This document shows, piece by piece, positions 16,600-24,196 of a stretch of 35,391 nt of DNA (positions are counted from its first letter, which is position 1; each line of letters starts with the position of its first letter). The position numbers and the translations under genes are program-made. Under the pieces are notes generated by a model. That model was not told the DNA's origin, searched no databases, and was given only the letters and a program-made list of their open reading frames with translations. This DNA is from Treponema sp. (lineage in GTDB: Bacteria > Spirochaetota > Spirochaetia > Treponematales > Breznakiellaceae), in NCBI GenBank assembly GCA_009786455.1, contig WQTD01000003.1, positions 12,882-48,272 on the forward strand, in the 5' to 3' direction.

Positions 16600-17723
16600 C
16601 AACGAGTTTCCATATTCATTTTACGTGCTTTTTCTTTTAGACGCCATTCAATAAATAACTGTATTCCGGTGCGCAGCGCGATAAAAACAACAACCAACCC
16701 CATAATGATCGAAGCAATCTCACGCGGTATCTGGCGGGATTGCATTAGGGGCTGCGCTGATTTTAACATTCCGAAAAGAAGTCCGACCACCGCAATCCCT
16801 ACGGCTGAACAATTCCCGCCAAGCGCGACAGCGATACCGTCAAATCCATAACCGTCAAACGCGGTAAGAATACGCCCGTTTACAAATATTCCCAGAGAAA
16901 CAGAAACTCCGGCAAGACCCGCGAACGCTCCAGCGATTGTCATTGAGGAAGTTATGTTCAAATTAACATTCATGCCTGAATAAAAAGCGGCATTCCTGTT
17001 AAGGCCGGTCGCCTTAAGTGAATAACCCAGCGCGGTTTTATTCATTATGATCCAGTAAATAATAATTGCCGCGATTGTAAACCAGAGAGCATAATTAAGT
17101 CTTGAACCGTTTGTAAGGGATGACAGCATCGAACTTGATAAAGATGCTGTTGCGGGAAAATCAGGAGTCCTGAAACTATTGCTTCCCGGAATCCTCAATG
17201 TAACAATGCGATGCGCATAAAGAGCGATATAATTCATCATTATGGTTGCTACAACTTCCGAAACTTTATAGCGCGCTCTGAAAAAACCGGCAATGCCTCC
17301 CCATAAAGCGCCCGCAAAAACCGCGCCTGTTACAGCGACAATCAAATGCAGAACAGGAACAGGCGGAAAATAAAAAGCTATAAGCTGAGCGGCTGTAAGA
17401 CCTGCAATGTACTGCCCCTCCGCGCCGATATTAAAAAGTCCTGAACGCGCGGCAAAAGCCATGCTCAGGGCGCAGAGAATGAGGGGAATGGAACTTACAA
17501 GCCATTCGCCGATATAACGCACATTCCACGTTCCGTGCCGCGAATCAAAACCGCTCACTACCTGTAAAATCGCCTGATACATGTTTAACGGATTTTTTCC
17601 AATCGCTGCAAGAATAAAAGTCGCCGTCAGGAAACCGAGAATAACAGCCGCTGCGGATGTAAAGGCGTTTCCTGTAAAGGCGCGAAGAATTTTATTTTCT
17701 ATTTCTTCAATCTTAGTCGTCAA
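16599..17723 (-). CDS. BMP/nucleoside-type ABC transporter permease 1
   Basis: 374 aa with TTG as start codon, overlapping the 3' end of the lipoprotein gene by 11 bases. About eight membrane segments and the loop RSGLFNIGAEGQYIAG mark the larger permease of the BPD_transp_2 pair. The gene is coupled on both sides, which fixes the stoichiometry of the importer. The substrate is taken from the neighbouring BMP lipoprotein and is probably a purine nucleoside (inference). Confidence 0.9.
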   Translation of the reverse strand: MTTKIEEIENKILRAFTGNAFTSAAAVILGFLTATFILAAIGKNPLNMYQAILQVVSGFDSRHGTWNVRYIGEWLVSSIPLILCALSMAFAARSGLFNIGAEGQYIAGLTAAQLIAFYFPPVPVLHLIVAVTGAVFAGALWGGIAGFFRARYKVSEVVATIMMNYIALYAHRIVTLRIPGSNSFRTPDFPATASLSSSMLSSLTNGSRLNYALWFTIAAIIIYWIIMNKTALGYSLKATGLNRNAAFYSGMNVNLNITSSMTIAGAFAGLAGVSVSLGIFVNGRILTAFDGYGFDGIAVALGGNCSAVGIAVVGLLFGMLKSAQPLMQSRQIPREIASIIMGLVVVFIALRTGIQLFIEWRLKEKARKMNMETR

Positions 17724-18813
17724 TTGCTCTTAAGTTTTGCGGGAAACCTGGAAGACGCATTGCTTCTGCAAGAGTAGGAGCAATTTGAATTTCACCGTTT
17801 GTAATTTTTCTTTTTACAATTTCCAGTTGATCAGTTATGGCTTTACTTATGGCGGAGTTGGCTGTTGAATAACCGACGCCTTCAGCTTTTAAGTCAAAAG
17901 TAATTATCTTGCCTGAAAAAGAATTATTTTTAACCGCGTTAAGCGCGTAAAGAACGCTGCTCTCTACCCTTTTTAGCATGGAAGTAAGCACGGCGGAATC
18001 CCCTGCATTGTTGTAAATTCCCTCTTCATGCTGATCGGAATCTACGCCGATAGCCCAGACATTTCTTCCAGCATCACGATATTCTTTAGCCTGCGCGATT
18101 GTCCCGTTTCCGCTTCCGCCCGCCGCCGAATAAATCGCATATACGCCGGAGTCATACCAGTTTTTTGCCTGAGTTTTCGCAAGAGCAGGCTCACCCCAAC
18201 TGTTTACATAATAATCAACAATCTGCGCGTCGGGGATTATGGAAAGAATTCCCTGAACATAACCAACTTCAAATTTTGTGATAACAGCGCCCGGTACACC
18301 GCCGATAAAACCAAAGCGAGGATTAACAATTCCGTCTTCAAGCGCTTTTAACGCCGCGGCAACGCCGACCAGAAATGAACCTTCATGCTCGGCGTAAACA
18401 GCCTGCATTACGTTTGTCGATTCAAGCCAGTCAACATCAACAATAAGATATTTCTGCTGGGGATTTCCCGCAGCGACAGTATCGACAGCCATATCCCATG
18501 TAAAACCTGTGGCGATAATCAGATCATAGCCTTCATCTGTAGCCTGCCTGAGATTGGGAATATACATATCCTGAGTTTGAGCGGTAACCCAGTCATAAAC
18601 GCTCCCTCTCTGTCTGGGATTCTCCCATGTGTCTCCGTAATATTCCAGAATCCCCCGCCACGCTGCGGCGTTAAATGATTTATCATCAACGCCGGTGGCA
18701 TCGGTAAGAAGACGAACAGTCATTCCGCTTGTTTGTTGGTTTGAATTATTTTTTTGACAGGAAATATAAGCTACGGATAAAACAATAATACAAATACAAA
18801 GCAGCTTTTTCAC
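17713..18813 (-). CDS. BMP-family substrate-binding lipoprotein (nucleoside binding)
   Basis: 366 aa starting with GTG and a perfect Shine-Dalgarno GGAGG (18824-18820). Lipoprotein signal: KKLLCICIIVLS then VAYISC, Cys19 as the lipidated residue. The BMP fold follows, with VDDKSFNAAAWRG at the N-terminal ligand loop and GFIGGVPGAV and DSDQ further on. In treponemes the TmpC/PnrA homologue binds purine nucleosides at the periplasmic side; I infer the same class. The start is only 23 bases behind the tRNA-Val 3' end, so no independent promoter fits outside the tRNA. Confidence 0.92.
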   Translation of the reverse strand: MKKLLCICIIVLSVAYISCQKNNSNQQTSGMTVRLLTDATGVDDKSFNAAAWRGILEYYGDTWENPRQRGSVYDWVTAQTQDMYIPNLRQATDEGYDLIIATGFTWDMAVDTVAAGNPQQKYLIVDVDWLESTNVMQAVYAEHEGSFLVGVAAALKALEDGIVNPRFGFIGGVPGAVITKFEVGYVQGILSIIPDAQIVDYYVNSWGEPALAKTQAKNWYDSGVYAIYSAAGGSGNGTIAQAKEYRDAGRNVWAIGVDSDQHEEGIYNNAGDSAVLTSMLKRVESSVLYALNAVKNNSFSGKIITFDLKAEGVGYSTANSAISKAITDQLEIVKRKITNGEIQIAPTLAEAMRLPGFPQNLRAIDD

Positions 18814-18836
18814 AATTATCCTCCGTTATCAAAACA

Positions 18837-18910
18837 TGGGCATACCCGGATTCGAACCAGGGACATCTTGCGTGTAAAGCAAGCGCTCTAACCAGCTGAG
18901 CTATACGCCC
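18837..18910 (-). tRNA. tRNA-Val (anticodon TAC)
   Basis: A complete cloverleaf: acceptor GGGCGTA/TATGCCC with one G-T pair, D arm GCTC...GAGC, anticodon stem CTTGC/GCAAG with loop TTTACAC, and T arm CCTGG TTCGAAT CCGGG. Anticodon TAC reads GTA (Val). The discriminator is A and CCA is not encoded. It is preceded by the 60-bp repeats and followed after 23 bases by the lipoprotein start. Confidence 0.95.
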
Positions 18911-18919
18911 TATAATTAA

Positions 18920-19157
18920 GCGGCTGCCCGAAGGCAGACGCTCATACTCTTTGATTCATTATCAAAAAAACCTTACAGAGCGGCTGCCCGAAGGCAGACG
19001 CTCACGCTCTTTGATTCATTATCAAAAAACCCTACAGAGCGGCTGCCCGAAGGCAGACGCTCATACTCTTTGATTCATTATCAAAAAAACCTTACAGAGC
19101 GGCTGCCCGAAGGCAGACGCTCATACTCTTTGATTCATTATCAAAAAAACCTTACAG
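18920..19157 (-). repeat. Four tandem 60-bp repeats, each ending like tRNA-Gly and encoding a UUCG hairpin
   Basis: Units begin at 18920, 18980, 19039 and 19099 (periods 60, 59, 60) and the fifth occurrence of the unit's first bases is the tRNA-Gly 3' end at 19159. Read on the minus strand each unit contains GAGCG/CGCTC and CTGCC/GGCAG arms with one T/C mismatch and a TTCG loop, then TGTAAGG, then a run of six or seven Ts, and a second inverted repeat TTTGAT-N5-ATCAAA. The bases CAGCCGCT closing each hairpin equal the tRNA-Gly acceptor 3' end. Copy 2 differs by CG for TA. Most likely transcribed between the two tRNAs. Role unknown: tandem weak terminators, processing sites or an expanded tRNA-end repeat. 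Confidence 0.95.
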
Positions 19158-19229
19158 AGCGGCTGATGGGAGTCGAACCCACGTCTCCAGCTTGGAAGGC
19201 TGGGGTAATAGCCGTTATACGACAGCCGC
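19158..19229 (-). tRNA. tRNA-Gly (anticodon TCC)
   Basis: Acceptor GCGGCTG/CAGCCGC, anticodon stem CCAGC/GCTGG with loop CTTCCAA, and T arm GTGGG TTCGACT CCCAT. Anticodon TCC reads GGA (Gly); the discriminator is T, as usual for tRNA-Gly, and CCA is not encoded. It starts 35 bases after the stop of the FlhB-like gene on the same strand and is followed at once by the 60-bp repeats. Confidence 0.95.
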
Positions 19230-19264
19230 TGATACCCTGATATTTGCAAAAAAGGAGAAAAAAG

Positions 19265-19531
19265 TCAATATCTTTTCCTGTTATCCATTTGTATCACAAA
19301 AGAGAGAACCTTTGCCGCGGCTTCCCAGCACCAGGGTGGTATTAAATCGCCGGGTTTAGCGCTTGTGTCAAGAAGAACGGCAAGAGCCGTATCTTCCACC
19401 ACGGCGATTCCGGCTTCTTCGGCAATCGCGATGATCCGCTCGGCTTCCCTGCCCCTTCCCGATGCAAGCAGGACAGGCGCCGCCTCGCCTTTGTTATATC
19501 CGACTGCCGATGCCAGTTTTTTCTTTTTCAT
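19265..19531 (-). CDS. FlhB C-terminal-domain-like protein
   Basis: 88 aa from the ATG at 19531, one base after the stop of the gene before it; the track start at 19591 would lie inside that gene. The sequence fits the cytoplasmic domain of the type III export switch protein FlhB (AVGYNKGEAAPVLLASGRG, then LAVLLD and IPPWCWEAAAKVL), but the membrane part and the NPTH self-cleavage site are absent. Stand-alone FlhB-C proteins (YlqH/FlhX type) occur in several flagellated bacteria and can partly replace the FlhB C-terminus. Probably a soluble modulator of flagellar export. Confidence 0.85.
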   Translation of the reverse strand: MKKKKLASAVGYNKGEAAPVLLASGRGREAERIIAIAEEAGIAVVEDTALAVLLDTSAKPGDLIPPWCWEAAAKVLSFVIQMDNRKRY

Positions 19532-19532
19532 A

Positions 19533-20537
19533 TTATACCGCCTGATCAAGTGCAGGAAAATCTTCCAGTTCCGCTTCGCAAAAAAAATCATCCGATAGAG
19601 GTTTGAAAAATATTCTCTCAGACGGAATGCCCAATAATTTTGACAACTCGCTCTTTATTTTTAATTCCGGCTTTGGCATTAAATCAGGTTTAAAGCATAC
19701 AGTAAGCCTCGAATGGTTTCCGTTAACAGTTTCAAAAATAAATAGCTGTCTCTGAGATTCTTCATAATTAATATTTTTATTTTTAACTTGTTCGATATCA
19801 TTTATTTGAACATCGACAGCCATGAGGATGTTGCGATCAACAGCCTGTCTTTCATCAAGCAATAACCTTATTGACACGCGGAACTGTTTGCCGTCCTGCA
19901 GGAAATTAAAAGGAAGCACGAGCCAGCGCTGACCGTCTTTTCCAGGCAGTCTGTTTAATACATAAAGCAGGGGATTTTTTTCAGCAGTATCAAGAGCGAT
20001 CTGTTTTAATAATGAAGGGTTAACAAGAGCGGTTTTGGATGCAGTGTTTTCTTCATTTTGATGTTCATTCTGATTTTTATCGTTTCGCTTTTCACCGTCA
20101 CGGCGTTTTTGCCAGCCGGGATCGATCGTTTCAGCGTATAATTCAAATCCCTTCGGCGGAAGTTCCGCCGCTTTGCTTTCCGCGGCGCAAGCCGCCAGAG
20201 CAAGCGCCTGCCGGTTTTTGACATCGTTATGTGAAATCAATGAAGCGGGTTGTTTTGCATCGGTCTGTTTTACGCCAGCCTGTTCCGCCGTTAAAACCTG
20301 ACGGCGGATGTCCGCCAGAAGCTGCGGTTTCAGCGGGAGATAAAAAAAACGCGCAATTGAAACAATGGAAGCGGAAAGTTTATCGGATGGAAGACCTGCT
20401 GAAGCAGCCAGCGAAGCGGGAGAACGAAGAGCGGCTGAAACGGATGTCTTTACAGTTTGCGGCGGCGGTATTTTTGACTTCTGAACATTTTTATCTGTTT
20501 CAATGGAATTCTTTTGCGGATTTATTTCCTTAATCAT
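19533..20537 (-). CDS. Uncharacterised protein, possibly FliK-like
   Basis: 334 aa with no signal or membrane segment. The first 180 residues are low-complexity and rich in Ala, Lys, Gln and Pro. The last 150 are folded and begin WLVLPFNFLQDGKQFRVSI, with a later FKPDLMPKPELKIKSEL segment. This layout, a variable N-terminus with a compact C-terminus, and its place directly before an FlhB-C-like gene resemble the YlqG/YlqH pair, where the first gene is FliK-like. The link is inferred; no motif proves it. Confidence 0.5.
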   Translation of the reverse strand: MIKEINPQKNSIETDKNVQKSKIPPPQTVKTSVSAALRSPASLAASAGLPSDKLSASIVSIARFFYLPLKPQLLADIRRQVLTAEQAGVKQTDAKQPASLISHNDVKNRQALALAACAAESKAAELPPKGFELYAETIDPGWQKRRDGEKRNDKNQNEHQNEENTASKTALVNPSLLKQIALDTAEKNPLLYVLNRLPGKDGQRWLVLPFNFLQDGKQFRVSIRLLLDERQAVDRNILMAVDVQINDIEQVKNKNINYEESQRQLFIFETVNGNHSRLTVCFKPDLMPKPELKIKSELSKLLGIPSERIFFKPLSDDFFCEAELEDFPALDQAV

Positions 20538-20543
20538 TTCCGC

Positions 20544-21083
20544 TTACTTCCGAATTTCTTTCTCTCTCGCTTTCTCTGCAATTAAATCCGTGATTTCCCT
20601 CGGTGTCCTGTTATCAGTATCAATAATCAGATCGGCAAAATCATAAATGTCGGTATCAATATTGTAAATGCGCAGATATCGTCCGTGATCCTGCCTGTCG
20701 CGCTGCTCGGTAAAAGCCGCAACTTCATAAATATCTCCGCCTTCCCTGCTTATAATGCGTTTTGCCCTCACCTCCGCTGTCGCGTAAAGATAAACTTTTA
20801 AATCAGCTTCTTCAAGCATCCAAATCGCAAGCCGTGAACCAAGTACGCAGCCGCCGCCTTCACGCGCAAGAGAAACCTGGCGGCTGTCCACTTCCCTGTC
20901 AATAGAATCATCATTTGAAGCAAGAAAAAGCATTTCATTCAGATCAAGACTGCGCTCTCCTGCAAGGGAACGAAACGTAAAATTTATGAACCGCAAACCC
21001 AGACTGTCCGCGACCATTTTGCTGACTGTCGTATTTCCGCAGCCGCTTCTTCCTGAAATGGCGATCTTTAAATCTTTCCTCAT
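20544..21083 (-). CDS. cmk: Cytidylate-kinase-like protein with Lys-less P-loop
   Basis: 179 aa. The N-terminal P-loop reads ISGRSGCGNTTVSK, so Asn stands where Lys is normal (GxGKT). Downstream, GGGCVLGSRLAIW and the lid RDRQDHGRYLRIYNID match the cytidylate-kinase-like (Cytidylate_kin2) family. Archaeal CMP kinases have a similar Lys-less loop (GSGTTT), so activity is possible. Cytoplasmic; makes CDP from CMP if active. It lies 15 bases after yicC and 6 bases before the next gene. Confidence 0.8.
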   Translation of the reverse strand: MRKDLKIAISGRSGCGNTTVSKMVADSLGLRFINFTFRSLAGERSLDLNEMLFLASNDDSIDREVDSRQVSLAREGGGCVLGSRLAIWMLEEADLKVYLYATAEVRAKRIISREGGDIYEVAAFTEQRDRQDHGRYLRIYNIDTDIYDFADLIIDTDNRTPREITDLIAEKAREKEIRK

Positions 21084-21098
21084 ATGCCCTATCCCCTG

Positions 21099-21965
21099 TT
21101 ACTCGACATTTCTTAGCTGTTCCCTTATATTTTCCAGAGCTTCCTTCATTTTTACAACTTCGGCGCTTACCTCTATTAAAGCGCTCTTGGAACCGATTGT
21201 ATTTATTTCCCTGTTTATTTCCTGGCATAAAAAGTCGAGTTTCTTTCCCGGCTTTGAATTATTTTCAGTTTCCGTTTTAAACTCATTTAAATGCGAATTA
21301 AGCCGCGAAATTTCTTCAGAAATTGTATATTTCAGCAATAAAGACGCGATTTCCGCCAGTATTCTGTTTTCATCAACATGGCTGCCAAGAACTTCTGCAA
21401 ACCTTGTTTTGATATTTTCCTTGATTGTGTTTTCAGCGGCAGGAACCAGTAACGAGATTTTTTTTATTGAGGATTCAATAATACTTAAGTTTACAAGTAT
21501 ATCATCCTGGGTATGTTTTCCCTCTCTTTCGCGTTCAGCGCGGAAGTCGTCTGACGCTTCATTTAACAGCGGCTCTATCTCTTTCCAGTACCGTTCATCG
21601 TCGCGGTTTTTTTCAATATCAAGAACACCGTCCAGTTCCAAAAGAGTACATAGAGCCGGTTTTTCATCAAGGTTAAGTTCATTTGCAAGAACATTAATCG
21701 CGTTGTAATAGGCTTTTGCCGTATTTGTATTTACGCTGATACTGACAGGAACATTAAATTCACGTACACGGATATAAACTTCAACTTTTCCCCTGCCGCA
21801 TACAGAGGAAATTTTTTCGCGTATTCCCGATTCAAGCATTGAAAGCCACTGCGGAAGATTTACATAAATTTCAAGGTAACGGCTGTTGTATCCCTTGATC
21901 TCAACAGAGATTGACATATCATCTCCTGTTTTACCGGCGTAACCGTATCCTGTCATGCTAACCAT
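21099..21965 (-). CDS. yicC: YicC-family endoribonuclease
   Basis: 288 aa, the normal length. The N-terminus MVSMTGYGYAG is the family hallmark, followed by EIKGYNSRYLEIYVNLP, and the C-terminal half (LDFLCQEINREINTIGSK) is the DUF1732-type helical domain. YicC proteins are RNases that shape stress-RNA turnover in E. coli. The start overlaps murC by 8 bases. It is commonly next to a nucleotide kinase gene (gmk), and here a cytidylate-kinase-like gene fills that place. Confidence 0.93.
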   Translation of the reverse strand: MVSMTGYGYAGKTGDDMSISVEIKGYNSRYLEIYVNLPQWLSMLESGIREKISSVCGRGKVEVYIRVREFNVPVSISVNTNTAKAYYNAINVLANELNLDEKPALCTLLELDGVLDIEKNRDDERYWKEIEPLLNEASDDFRAEREREGKHTQDDILVNLSIIESSIKKISLLVPAAENTIKENIKTRFAEVLGSHVDENRILAEIASLLLKYTISEEISRLNSHLNEFKTETENNSKPGKKLDFLCQEINREINTIGSKSALIEVSAEVVKMKEALENIREQLRNVE

Positions 21966-23412
21966 TTCCGGCTTCCCTGTAATGAGCGAAAAGTTTTTCC
22001 GCCAAAGGCCAGTTGTTTCCCGCGCCCAGCGTGATAAATATATCTCCTTTCCTTAATATTTCACATAACGGGGAGAAGGCGTCGCCGGGTTCATCAGCAT
22101 AACGGGTTTCTCCGCCGCGGATTGCCAGCGCTTTTTCATAAAGAGTCCTTCCGTTAACGCCGCCTTTGTAGTCCTCCCTTGCAGACGCATAAATCCTGTG
22201 CAGAAAAAGAATGTCAGCGTCAAAGAATGCGGACGCAAATTCTTCCAAAAGAGCTGATGTTCTTGTATATGTATGCGACATGAAACTGACAACAAGCCGC
22301 CTTTTCGGATAGAAACTTTTCAGACCGGCAAGGGTTGTTCTGACGGCAGTGGGATGGTGAGCGTAATCATCCATAAATGTAATTCCGCCTGCTTCGCCGA
22401 TTATCTCACTCCTTCGTTTTGTACTCCTGAAGTTATCCAGCGCATTTTTAACAGACTGGATTTTCTCTTTTTCAAAAACATTTTCGGAAGATTCCTGTTT
22501 TGCCAATGAAGCGGTAAGCGCGATTGCCGCCGCAGCATTCAGCGTTTCATGCCGTCCCGGAATCCGTAATTTAAATTCAACGGGAAATCCAGCAAGGGAA
22601 AAAACGCTTCTTTCATTTTCTACCCTGAATGAAACAATTTTAAAATCACCGGCGGCGGAAAACCCATATGGTATCAATTTAACTTCCGGTTTCTCTTTTT
22701 CAACTATACCTGCGACTTCGCTCGCTCCCGCGTCATCAGCGCAATAAATAAGCTGTCCTCCTTCGGGAAGCAGACTGCAATATCTGACAAAAGCGCCGCG
22801 GATTGATTCATAAGTTTTAAAATAATCCTGATGATCAATTTCTACCGATGTAAGAATAATGCGCGATGGATGAAATGACAGAAAGTGTTCGCGGTATTCG
22901 CAGGTTTCGGCGATAAAATATTTTTTTCCCAGATCGAGAGTTGATCTTCCCCCAAAATCAAACGCGGCGCTGCCTGTAAGTATTTGCGCAGGAAGAAATG
23001 CGGCTTTTGCCGTTACTCCGCACATTGCGGCGGTTGTGGTTTTTCCGTGAACGCCGCAGACTCCGGTTGAATCAAATTTTTCAGACCACGCGCCAAGAGC
23101 TTGCGGATATCCAAGAACGGGAATATTTAATTCCAGAGCACGGGCAAGTTCGGGATTGGATTCGGCGCTGTACGCCGGAGAATGGATGACAATATCTACC
23201 TCCGGACCAATCCGGGAAGCGTCAAAGTTTTCATAAAAGGGAATATTCAGTTCTTTAAGAATTTTGTCGGTATAAAAAACTTCACTTGTGTCACTGCCGG
23301 AAACTTTTAACCCTGTATTATACATGAGCTCTGCAAGCGCACAGACTCCCGTCCCCTTTATCCCGACACAATAAACTGAAGAGTTAGGTTTGAAAATTTC
23401 TTCAGTATTCAT
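21958..23412 (-). CDS. murC: UDP-N-acetylmuramate--L-alanine ligase
   Basis: 484 aa. The three Mur-ligase domains are visible: UDP-binding Rossmann part (VYCVGIKGTGVCALAEL, with SGSD), the ATPase core with GVHGKTTTAAM (120-130) and SVEIDHQDYF near 200, and the C-terminal domain with DDYAHHPTAVRTTL. MurC adds the first L-Ala to UDP-MurNAc in the cytoplasm. The related Mpl enzyme is possible in principle, but no peptide-recycling features stand out. It lies 40 bases after the pseudouridine synthase gene and overlaps yicC. Confidence 0.93.
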   Translation of the reverse strand: MNTEEIFKPNSSVYCVGIKGTGVCALAELMYNTGLKVSGSDTSEVFYTDKILKELNIPFYENFDASRIGPEVDIVIHSPAYSAESNPELARALELNIPVLGYPQALGAWSEKFDSTGVCGVHGKTTTAAMCGVTAKAAFLPAQILTGSAAFDFGGRSTLDLGKKYFIAETCEYREHFLSFHPSRIILTSVEIDHQDYFKTYESIRGAFVRYCSLLPEGGQLIYCADDAGASEVAGIVEKEKPEVKLIPYGFSAAGDFKIVSFRVENERSVFSLAGFPVEFKLRIPGRHETLNAAAAIALTASLAKQESSENVFEKEKIQSVKNALDNFRSTKRRSEIIGEAGGITFMDDYAHHPTAVRTTLAGLKSFYPKRRLVVSFMSHTYTRTSALLEEFASAFFDADILFLHRIYASAREDYKGGVNGRTLYEKALAIRGGETRYADEPGDAFSPLCEILRKGDIFITLGAGNNWPLAEKLFAHYREAGNG

Positions 23413-23452
23413 ACTTCATTTTACCTTAATGCGCAGGATTTTCAATAGTAAA

Positions 23453-24196
23453 TTATCCGCATTCTATTAAGGCGTCTATTCGTATCTCCCTTTTTTCACC
23501 TGCTGGATCGAAAAAAAACAAAGCTTGAGCGCGTAAAGCAAGTTCCGGACTTTCTTTTTTTTCCTGCGGATATAAAGGATCGTTTTTTACAGGAAAACCT
23601 ATCCAGCAAAGATGGCATCTTATCTGATGACGGAAACCGCGCATTATCTGCGCTGTAAAGACATTTCCGTCTTTTTTAAGAATTTCCGTTTTATAAAAAC
23701 TTTCCTTATCTGCTGCAATTTCCCTGTGTTTTTTTCCGTCTTCTATAACAGGACGCACCAGTTTTCTACCGGGACCAAATGGACGAAACCAGCTCTCTAT
23801 TGTAAAAGGTTTGTCCAGTGAAGAAAAAACAGGAGGCGCAGGAAAACCGGAAATGAAATCCAAACCGGAAGGAACGCAAACCGCAGAATATTCTTTTTTA
23901 AATTCCCCTCTATCCTGTATAAACTTAAAATATTCATAACTACTTTTATTTTTTGCAAAAAGAACAAGCCCGTGCGTTTCAAAATCAAGGCGATGCATGA
24001 CGTCAAAGACTGAAGAAGAATTCGCTGAATACCAGTCAAGCAAAGTGTTATTTTCGCATAAAAACAAATGACTTTCATTTTTTGAATCCCTTTGTTTAAA
24101 AGAAATATTTTTAGCGGCAGTATGCATTTTCGGCGGTTTAAATACAACCGCGAAATCTTTATTTTCTTCAAGAATATAAGGAGTGTTAATTTCCAT
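23453..24196 (-). CDS. RluA-family pseudouridine synthase without S4 domain
   Basis: 247 aa. The catalytic Asp71 lies in HRLDFETHG, the RluA-family motif, and the KKRxRGQI-like tail is seen as RGFRHQIRCHLCWIGFPVKNDPLY. No S4 domain is present, so target choice must come from the catalytic domain. It would convert uridine to pseudouridine in rRNA or tRNA; which site is unknown. The ATG overlaps rluD by 11 bases, so the two synthases are coupled. Confidence 0.9.
   Translation of the reverse strand: MEINTPYILEENKDFAVVFKPPKMHTAAKNISFKQRDSKNESHLFLCENNTLLDWYSANSSSVFDVMHRLDFETHGLVLFAKNKSSYEYFKFIQDRGEFKKEYSAVCVPSGLDFISGFPAPPVFSSLDKPFTIESWFRPFGPGRKLVRPVIEDGKKHREIAADKESFYKTEILKKDGNVFTAQIMRGFRHQIRCHLCWIGFPVKNDPLYPQEKKESPELALRAQALFFFDPAGEKREIRIDALIECG

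Noticed and set aside
18920-19157. CRISPR-like array between the tRNAs
   Set aside because: The copies are contiguous 60-base tandem units with no unique spacers and no cas gene nearby.
19532-19591. Upstream start of the FlhB-like gene
   Set aside because: These 20 codons overlap the end of the preceding gene; the ATG one base after its stop fits the family.
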